NCBI GenBank assembly: GCA_001600875.1
Contig: BCLD01000022.1
Location: forward strand, 68,364 to 132,363
Direction: 5' to 3'
Origin: Solicoccozyma terricola
Lineage: Eukaryota > Basidiomycota > Tremellomycetes > Filobasidiales > Piskurozymaceae
DNA length: 64,000 nucleotides
The notes under the pieces were generated by a model. The model was given only the letters and a program-made list of their open reading frames with translations. It made no database searches and was not told the origin of the DNA. The translations under genes were made by a program, and so were the position numbers. The first letter of the stretch is position 1; each line of letters begins with the position of its first letter. Of the stretch, positions 56,585-64,000 are shown piece by piece.

Positions 56585-59071
56585 CTACACCCCATGCTTT
56601 CGCGAAACTACCTCCATGAGCAGGCCTCCAAGTTCTGATTCGGCTACAAGTGTAGTCCCTCCCTTGTCCTCTGATGATAGATCTATCTTTGCGTCTACGT
56701 GACTTGATAACGACGAATCCATCGCCTTCTCCTCGTCAGTCACTTCCTCGTCACCGGGTGTGCTGTCCTTGTCCTTTTTGTCTTCAGCGTATCCCATACC
56801 TCGAAGCAGAACGGCAGCAAGAATGAAGGCTGTGAGAGTAGATCTTCTCGTCAGTTTTTCTTACCGCTCAAGCTCGGCCCGAGACCAACACTCACCAGCG
56901 AAAGCCATCCCTGCAGCCGCATAGAACGCCGCTCTCAATCCCTGCAAGAATGCCTCCTTGGGAAAATCGGGATCCCCAGAATTGGCCATACTTCCCATCG
57001 CCCTCGCGTGCTGAATCTCCACAGTACTGTATACGATCGTAGTGATCGCTAGACCGATTGCGCTCCCAATCTGGGTCATCGTTTGAAAGAGGGCACCCGC
57101 AACTGATTGTTCGGATGGGAGAACGAGCTTGGAGATGAAGATGAGACCGGTCGCCATAACTAGTGGGGGGGAGGGGGGGGGGGGTTCAGCATTGGAGCAC
57201 ATCATCACTCCCGTCACCATCCTGCCCACTCACTAAAATCCGCCCCGAATACACAAAGAATCATGGCGGGGAACTCGTACTGCCAAAACATCTTCCCCAT
57301 CGGCATCACAGCGAACAACAATGGTGCCAGGCCTGTTCCAATTGCCCCAACGGCGATGAGGGCCTGTCCGGGAACCTTTGAGGCGAGGAAGCCAACGAGC
57401 AGGTTGCAGATGACGCCGGAGACGGGAGTGGGTAGGTACCGAAGCTGGATCAGGAGGAGGAGGAGGAGGAGGAGGAGGAGGAGGAATTCTTGTCAGTGTG
57501 GGTCGCAAAGAAAATGGCACAGGGAGCAAACTCACCATAGTCAGGATCGGAGACAAACTGAGATACTGCTGATAATACAGATCCGTCAGGAGCCAAAAAC
57601 TGGAGAAGGCTGCAAAGCAGAGGAACTGTATTCCTTGGTCAATCAGACGTGTGGTGCGAGTCGCAAACTTGGGTACGATTTGATACGACTTACGATGATA
57701 GCATAAATGACGGCGAGTTTCCCTTTACCCCTCGTGAACAGGGACAGCCTCATCAACGGTGGCATCTCCGTCCGTGTAGCAGCGTAGTGCTGCCAGTATA
57801 TGAAAGCGGCCAGGAAAATGACGGAGATGACAAGGAGGGCGATGATGTCTGAGGATTAACGAGGTATCTCTCTCGGATTAGCAAGCAATACCAGCACACA
57901 TGAGCACACGTCTGCACAAAGGTGATTTCACTCACAGCCAGTCTTCCATCCATTCGGAGCATTCAGTCCATCCGCCAACACGAACAAGAGTAATATCAAG
58001 CCGACGGTGACGAGCGCTCCACCCAGCCAATCTATCCGTTTATTATCCTCTTTACTTGGTTTCAAATTCGGCACCAAGAAGTATGTTCCTATGAGGGGTA
58101 ATACCGCTACCCCTGCGATAATGTAGAACACTGGTCGCCATGAGATATACTCTGTGACGACTCCACCCATGATCATACCGAAGGAAGCGCCGATAGGAGC
58201 ACCTGCGCCAAACGCTGCGAAACAGAGTGTTCTGTATGGTCCTGGTGGGAAGTTCTCCGCGATGATGCCTGTAGTGTTCCGGGCCCCGGTTCTCGCTCAT
58301 CAGCCTTTTGAACTTGGTCATCCTACTCTGGTAGTGTGGTCGAAGGGAAGAGGGGGAAGGCTCACCGATGGCAGATGGCACAGACGCAGCAGCTCCGAAT
58401 CCTGAAAACCCTCTCGCAATATCGATCCCAATTTCACTCTTCATGAAACCGCACGCCAATGTCCATATCGCAAACCAGACGAGACCGAGCATGTATAGAA
58501 GTTTACGACCGTGTACATCTGCTAGCCGACCTGCTAGGAGGAGGGCGCATCCCTGTTTTGAAGAGGAGCAGGATGGGCAGGTGGTTGCGGGGGGGGGGGG
58601 GGGGGGGGGGGGGGAAGGTCAGCGGGAAAAGATGTGGCGATAAAAAGAAGAAAAGAAAAAGGAAACAAGGAGTAAAACGACTGGCAACGCACAAAAGTCA
58701 AAGCATATGCGCTCTGTAACCACTGTAAGCTGACGTCGGGGATCTCGAGCTCTATGCCTATGGACGGAAGGGCGAGCAAGACAGCTTGAGCTGACATGGC
58801 GGTGATTACGGTCGTGAAGCACATGCAGGTGCCTGTCGAGGGGGAAAAAGCAAAGCCAGCCATCGACTTTTCAGCCGAGGGGAAGATGTAGATCGAACAG
58901 GCGGCAGACCCTACCTATACATAACGCCTTGAAACCAGTTGGCATCACTCTTTCATCTCGATGCAGACTCTTGCCTGTCTTTTGACGTCGAAGGAATGAG
59001 AAACCGGACAAGACCGGTTTGTCTGCGGTGACTTGCGGAGTGGTTGTGGGGTTGGTGTTGTCGTTGGACAT
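56585..59071 (-). CDS. MFS transporter, DHA2-like (14 transmembrane segments)
   Basis: The N-terminus is a polar cytosolic stretch (MSNDNTNPTTTPQVTADKPV). The first spans contain TCMCFTTVITAMSAQAVLLA and LPSIGIELEIPDVSLQWLQS with AYALTF; GRLADVHGRKLLYMLG is MFS motif A. Following exons give SGFGAAASVPSAIG (motif C region), GASFGMIMGGVVTEYISWRP, VFYIIAGVAVLPLIGTYFLV, RIDWLGGALVTVGLILLLFV, then DIIALLVISVIFLAAFIYW, GVICNLLVGFLASKVPGQAL and FQTMTQIGSAIGLAITTIVY. It ends with an acidic cytosolic tail. The count and motifs fit drug:H+ antiporter family 2; the substrate cannot be inferred. Introns hold poly(C) or (TCC)n on the sense strand just before acceptors (57165-57184, 57453-57484, 58590-58614). 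Convergent with the DenD-like gene. Confidence 0.82.
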
Positions 59072-59695
59072 GGTGGTAGGTGGTGGAGGGTGGGTGTGTA
59101 TGGCCTGTGAGAGGTGGCCTCTATACTCCTCCGAGCTGTGTACGGTCTAGCTGGCTGCGTGGAGGATGGTGTTGAACTCGCAACCATTCGAATAATTTGA
59201 GTTGTAGCAGTTGAAAATGGTCCCGCCGATCTCAATCCTCCGGAGTTGGATTGGATTACAAATCATCGGCATCACACACCGGAGAATCGGATGTGAGGAG
59301 GATGCAGAGTGGGGGAGGGATGGGATGGCGGAGGTGGGGAGGGATGGCGGGGTAGGAGACGGAGTGGCAGGAGGAGATGGAGGGGTGGCAGGCAGAAGCA
59401 GACCAGTAGCGTTACGCAGCAGCAATCTCCTCTGATGACGCCATCGCAGTCCTGACTGCTGCAGTACCCCGGCATGGCATGGCATGCACATCCTGTCCCC
59501 TGTCCTGTCTGAAGCAGTCCTGGCAAAATCCCACACACAAAAAAATAAAAAATAAAAAAAATAAAAACAACAATCCGCGGATTTTCGCTCGAAGGGAGGT
59601 TACGACGTCACTGTCGATGGCAAAAACGCTCATCAACATCGACCAACATCGTGCAACCATCTCCCCCCTCCCCTCCTCCTTCTGCACGGTGCACC
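59072..59695. promoter_or_regulatory. divergent promoter region of the MFS gene and FZO1
   Basis: The 624 bp between start codons include a GGAGGGATGG-type purine repeat (59310-59390), a CATGGCATGGCATGCACAT repeat (59472-59492) and a poly(dA)-rich nucleosome-excluding tract (59539-59572) about 130 bp upstream of the FZO1 ATG. No further gene is seen. Confidence 0.5.
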
Positions 59696-62600
59696 ATGCA
59701 GCCATCCACGCCTCCTTTATATCGTCCCTCACCACTCCGTGCATCCACATCGATCCCACTCCGGCCCAACTCACCACCCTCGTCCTCTTCCGGTCCATCG
59801 TCCTTATCAGGCAGACCTATTCAGAACCCGTATGCAACGAATGGAGCAAGTCCTATCCAGTCAGAAGAGCCGGACGAAGTCAAGGTTGGAGAGATCGGAG
59901 GCGCGAGTGGTAGTGGTGGTGTGGGAACGCGAGATGGAGACGAGGCGATTCGGGAGTACGAGGAGAAAAGAGATCGGCAAGTGTCCCGGGGGGGTTTTTT
60001 TACCCTTTTTCGTCTCACATCATTCACCTTCTGACCTTGAAATCATACCTACCTCAATCACAGACTCACCAAAGCAATCAAATCATCGCTTGTACTTCTC
60101 GCGGATTTAAGAAACTTCAATGAGAGGGATTGGACGATACGGTATCCTCTTGTGCGACCGGGTGGGGTTGTCATGCCAAGTAGCGGAGGAGATGGAATGG
60201 GCAACGAGATTGATAGTGAGAAAGCAAAAGGAAAAGGAAAAGGGAAAAATCGTGAGTCGTGTAAAGTTCATGCAGAAGTTCTACGTCGTGTATGGACCTG
60301 ACCGTACACTATTGCATTTTCAGCTGAAAGACCAGATCATCTTCGAAGAACGGTAACAATGACCCTAGCGGACGACCCAACCTCTACTCCCCATGCGGTC
60401 TCAATTCCCAACCCACCATCTCTCACCACACTCCCGCTCACAGGCACCTCCGCCACCACCTCCACTCCTGAGATATCGCACACCATCAACTCAGTCGGCG
60501 CAATCGACGATGCAGCTTCTCAAACCGGACGACAAGGAGCTCAACACGCTACAAGGAAGGCATTGAAGAGGAGCGTCACGTTGATGCCCGGTACAATGGG
60601 GTCTTCACCCGCGTTTGGAGGCGGTAGCAGCGGACAACCTTCACAGCCTGCGGAAGGAACCGCAGAAGGAGATGCTCCGAATGATTTTTCAATCTTGAGA
60701 TTAGACCTTTCTCTTGGCCATCAAACAGTGTCGAACGTGACTAACGGTATAATGTCTTCTCTGAACCGGCATTCAATCTCCTCTCTCATCTCCAACCGTC
60801 TGACGCAATCCCTCGCACACCTTCAATTACTACAACAACGAATTTCCTCGACGTCATCTAGGGTACTAGTCACAGGTGATTTGAACGCCGGAAAGTCCAC
60901 ATTGGTCAACGCCCTCTTGAGAAGAGGAGATGAAGTCATGCCTGTCGATCAACAGCCATTGACGGGCCGTTTCGTGGAAGTCTTTGGAGATGCGGAGATC
61001 GGGACACTCGAAGGTGTTCAAAAGGGACTGAGGGAGGAAGTACATGTTCCAAGGACAGAAGTGGAAGATGTTGGGGAGGTCGCAGAGGACACGGAGGAAG
61101 AAAAGGAGAGGAAGAGGAAGGAGAAGGGTAAAGGGAAAGAAGTCATTTACGATCGGATGAAAGAGGAGACGTATGAGAGGAAACAACTCCAGGACCTCTA
61201 CGAGCTCGTTTTGGACCAAGAAGCAACGTCACCACCCCTCAAGGTCTATCTCCGACCTCCACACGAGACAAGGAATCCCTCGATTCTACACAACGGGATC
61301 CTGGACATCTCACTCATTGATGCCCCCGGATTGAACCGCGACGTTCTACAAACGACCAGCAACTTTGCGTCATCATCGTCAATCGACGTCATCGTCTTCG
61401 TGGTATCCGCTGCGAATCATTTCACCTTGTCTGCGAAAGAATTCATCCTTTCAGCCGGACAGGAGAAGGCTAGGATGTTCATCGTGGTCAACCGCTTCGA
61501 TGAGGTCAGAGACAAGGAGAGATGCAAGCGCCTCGTGCTGGAGCAAATCAAGCGATTGTCCCCCGGGACGTACGAGGAAAGGGATGAACTCGTCCATTTC
61601 GTGGACAGCGCAAAAGTGGCATATGGGTGTTTCTCAAATGGTGGAGATGGGCTGGAACCAGGCGAGGGTTCAGGAGGTGGGGGAGGTGGTGATGGTGATG
61701 AAGAAGGTGACGACGACGACGACTTTGATGAGGCGTTCAAACACCTCGAACAGTCTCTTCGGTCTTTCGTGCTCATCAACCGCGCCAAAAGCAAACTCGG
61801 ACCGGCAGAAACCTACCTCACTCATCTCATGGCTGACGTCGACCTTTTGGCTGGTGCAAATGCTGCTGTTGCGGAGGGCGAGCGCGACAAGGCTCGTGAA
61901 GAACTCGCTCGCATTCGACCGGTACTCGATGGTATGAAACGCGGAAGGGATGGTCTTGACGACGGGCTCGAAGAAGAGGAGGATCGTGTAGCCCAGACAG
62001 TAGCTCAAGAGGTCAAGAATATGCTCACACAGGCGCTGGAGAATATCGGACGAGGGCGGCTTGCCACGGACAGACTCAGTATGCCAGGCTACCCTGGTTT
62101 GCTCGGTGCATGGGACTACGCAGCTGAAGTCCGCCGTATCATGCTGCAGAGCATCGAGCTGGCCGTCTCACAGGCTGAGAACGAGGTTCGCAAAGTTACA
62201 TCAACAGGTGTGGCCAAGGTGACAAAGTTGGGAGACGTCCATCTTCCCAAGGATGTAGAACGCTCCAAACGCATCTTCAACGCAGACGCCATGTTCGCCG
62301 TCAACAGGCGCTCAACAATGGGATCGTCAGACAGCAAACGTGCGCAACTAGCTCGTCGAAGGTCTTCGAACTTTGGCACAGTCGGCCTAGATCTCGGTCT
62401 CACGTCACGGCAGGATCTGTTGCAGGTGGCAATCACCGACATCTTCGACTTTCAGCATCTTTTCCTCGAATTTAGACCTAGCAAGTCCAGTACGGCGTCG
62501 TCTGAGGAGCACGACGGAGCAATCTCACCATGGGGCATGGCCTCCGTCGCTGCTGGTGCTGTGACCGTCTTTGGCGGACAAGCTCTCGGTCTCAAGACTC

Positions 62601-63034
62601 TGCTACGAAATGTCGCTCAGGTTTGGGACATCCTCGGCGACGAGTCAGCACGTCGTTTCGTAGCACCCGCCGCAGGTGCCATTCTTCTAGGACTCACATT
62701 GTTTGTGGTGCATGATCTCCCAGCTTCCATTCCGCGCAATGTCGGCAGGCAAATACACCTCACACTTATCTCCGCGGACGATGGGTCTGCAGACACCATT
62801 GCAGCAGGAGCGTATGCGGACCGACAAACTATCCGCATGCAGCGAGAGGCGCGCAAAGTAATTCGGCTGGCGTCATGGGACCTCCGTGAACGGTTCAAGG
62901 CAGCCCTTGAAGCCAGGAATCGAGCAATGGAGGAGTGCGAAGACGTGGAGAAGAGCGCGGGCAAGGCAGTGGATTGGTTCCGGGAGGTTGAGGATCGTGT
63001 AGCCTCAATCCGTCGGCAGATGAAGCAGCTTTGA
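59696..63034 (+). CDS. FZO1: mitofusin Fzo1, outer-membrane fusion GTPase
   Basis: Fzo1 is the dynamin-like GTPase that fuses mitochondrial outer membranes. Three exons (59696-59976, 60064-60251, 60324-63034) give 1,059 residues with all joins in frame. The N-terminus is Ser/Pro-rich; LTKAIKSSLVLLADLRNFNE near residue 95 and LQLLQQRISST are heptad-like (HR1-type). GTPase motifs: G1 GDLNAGKST (about residue 342), G2 PLTGRF, G3 DAPGLNRD (about 488), G4 NRFDEV (about 545). An acidic, Lys/Glu-rich insertion (EEEKERKRKEKGKGKEV) lies between G2 and G3, and an Asp-rich one (GDEEGDDDDDFDEAFKHLEQ) after G4. Two membrane spans near residues 900-960 (WGMASVAAGAVTVFGGQAL; APAAGAILLGLTLFVVHDL) are followed by a C-terminal coiled coil ending VASIRRQMKQL. 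Intron 1 is GC-AG. ATG 59696 (CACCATGC) was chosen as it continues the frame. Confidence 0.92.
59977..60063 (+). other. GC-AG intron 1 of FZO1
   Basis: Using GCAAGT as donor (59977) and ATCACAG as acceptor joins GAT-CG to A-CTC and reads EKRDR-LTKAIKSS. The nearby GTGTCC as donor would leave the wrong phase. GCAAGT is the known consensus of GC donors. Confidence 0.75.
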
Positions 63035-63146
63035 TTTCTTATATGAGAACGTTGTAATTGAAAATACCCTTGTCATATTCACATTGCTCATCATGATCAT
63101 CAATACAACCACGTCGTCATTTCTTCGTCAGATCATCGATGAATCC

Positions 63147-64000
63147 TTATGTTGGCAGCATGTTCTCGTACACCCCAAGCAGCCTGAGAAGTTGAGCATT
63201 GGTTAGCTCGTCATTTCCTTGGCATCCGTTCTTTCGCACTCACACATCCATCCCATTCTCCAAGAATGCCGTCACAAAGCTATGCGTGACCTCTGGCGCC
63301 AGATTTAACCATTTCTCGGTGTAACTTCCCAGCAGATCCTCTGAGAAATCGCCCAAAATGTTCATTTGCGGAGGTCGGAGTTCGACCTTGCCTGGCTTGT
63401 ACGTCAAGCGGTTGGGATCGGGCGCCGAGGACGTTTGGTCGCCAGCAGCGTCAGCCGCCTTCGCCTCCGCAATCGAACTCTCCTCTGTCCTCTTGATCGC
63501 TGCGAGAAGACTCCTATACAGATTGCGAATTTCGATGAAGACTCCAAGCTGAAAGTCAAGTTCGAGGCGTCCTTGGCTTCCGTGAGCGTATTGGACGGTA
63601 TAATCGTAACTCAATGATCGTCGAAGTGTATCTTCGAGAGAGGACATGGCAACCGTCTGACATGCAATGCCACGATGAGCTCTCTAATGTCAACGAAGGG
63701 CCTGCGACTCTCACTCACCGTATTGGGTAGAGAAACAACTCGCAATTCAGTGCCAGTGGAAGCCTTGTCCAGCCAGACGCCCACGTCCGCGCTATCCACT
63801 AGAACGCGGGACATTCCGCGAGGCGTGAATCGCCTCAAACGCACTCCCTCAAGCTTGCTAGTGAGGTTACGCAGCGGAGAGCCTCCAATCGCAAAGTCCC
63901 GCTTGAACTCGGCTGACAGTGTGAAAAGGTCTAACCGGTAGAAGCTTTCGGAAAAGTCCGACGTCTTGTATAAAGCGAATCGGATGCGATGGGTTTCAAG
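63147..64000 (-). CDS. unrecognised protein, C-terminal part only
   Basis: An open frame enters from the right edge and reads ETHRIRFALYKTSDFSESFY then RLDLFTLSAEFKRDFAIGGS, SPLRNLTSKLEGVRLRRF and SRVLVDSADVGVWLDKASTG. It is joined over an intron at about 63657-63720 to TVAMSSLEDTLRRSLSYDYT, YAHGSQGRLELDFQLGVF, IEIRNLYRSLLAAIKRTEES. After a short Ala/Asp-rich loop come LRPPQMNILGDFSEDLLGSY and WLNLAPEVTHSFVTAFLENG, and a last small exon (about 63147-63192) adds MDVLLGVYENMLPT. Alternating beta strands and helices suggest the end of a large lipid-binding or scaffold protein, but I do not recognise the family and assign no function. The gene is convergent with FZO1, 112 bp apart. Confidence 0.7.

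Overview
This window is a gene-dense chromosomal segment of a basidiomycete fungus, most likely a Tremellomycete yeast (Cryptococcus/Kwoniella/Saitozyma-like). The reasons are many short introns (mostly about 45-80 nt, GTNNGT donors, CTNAY-like branch points), short intergenic gaps, and a gene set typical of that group: CRIB-containing WASP, a SIN-type kinase with an N-terminal CH-like domain, a ThiD-TenA fusion and a conventional type II myosin. Genes lie on both strands. There is no sign of a virus, transposon open reading frame, CRISPR array or secondary-metabolite cluster.

Layout, left to right (all coordinates approximate at internal splice sites unless stated). 1-392 (-) is the 5' end of a mitochondrial D-lactate dehydrogenase-like gene. 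558-5451 (-) is the exocyst subunit SEC8. 5849-8827 (-) is the endocytic muniscin SYP1/FCHo. 9101-10568 (+) is the spindle checkpoint gene MAD2. 10662-12453 (-) is a DHHC palmitoyltransferase. 12619-14095 (+) is a coiled-coil protein of unknown role. 15521-19555 (+) is a KSP1/RAN1-like kinase behind a long low-complexity leader. 20036-22076 (+) is WSP1/LAS17. 23272-28115 (+) is a Cdc7/SepH-like SIN kinase with CH-like and C1 domains and a possible CaaX end. 29695-29797 (+) is an intron-containing tRNA-Arg(CCT). 30101-33958 (-) is a Zn2Cys6 transcription factor. 34544-36050 (-) is a CFA-synthase-family methyltransferase. 36703-38750 (-) is the AP endonuclease APN1. 39398-41701 (-) is the mitochondrial protease OMA1, interrupted by an assembly gap inside an intron. 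41946-44264 (+) is the thiamine gene THI20. 44377-52616 (-) is the type II myosin heavy chain MYO1. 53339-54388 (-) is RPS14. 55128-56503 (+) is a DenD-like D-erythronate dehydrogenase. 56585-59071 (-) is a DHA2-type MFS transporter. 59696-63034 (+) is the mitofusin FZO1. 63147-64000 (-) is the 3' end of a gene I do not recognise.

The genes are not an operon or cluster. Two themes recur: actin, cytokinesis and polar growth (SEC8, SYP1, WSP1, SIN kinase, MYO1, plus the checkpoint gene MAD2) and mitochondrial dynamics or metabolism (D-lactate dehydrogenase, OMA1, FZO1). I regard this as probable chance clustering.

The most notable observations are at the gene-structure level: a 14-nt microexon inside the DHHC catalytic motif; a 16-nt microexon in a zinc-cluster motif spread over four exons; a GC-AG intron in FZO1; poly(C) or (TCC)n tracts used as 3' splice-site pyrimidine tracts; a 488-nt MAD2 intron; and an OMA1 intron that carries a 36-nt poly(C), a 90-N gap and a cluster of CACGTG/TGCCACGTCA motifs that looks more like promoter DNA. 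At protein level the SIN kinase carries HLD instead of HRD and may end in a farnesylation box. I did not find a clearly new biological system; the candidates are listed with the tests that would decide them.
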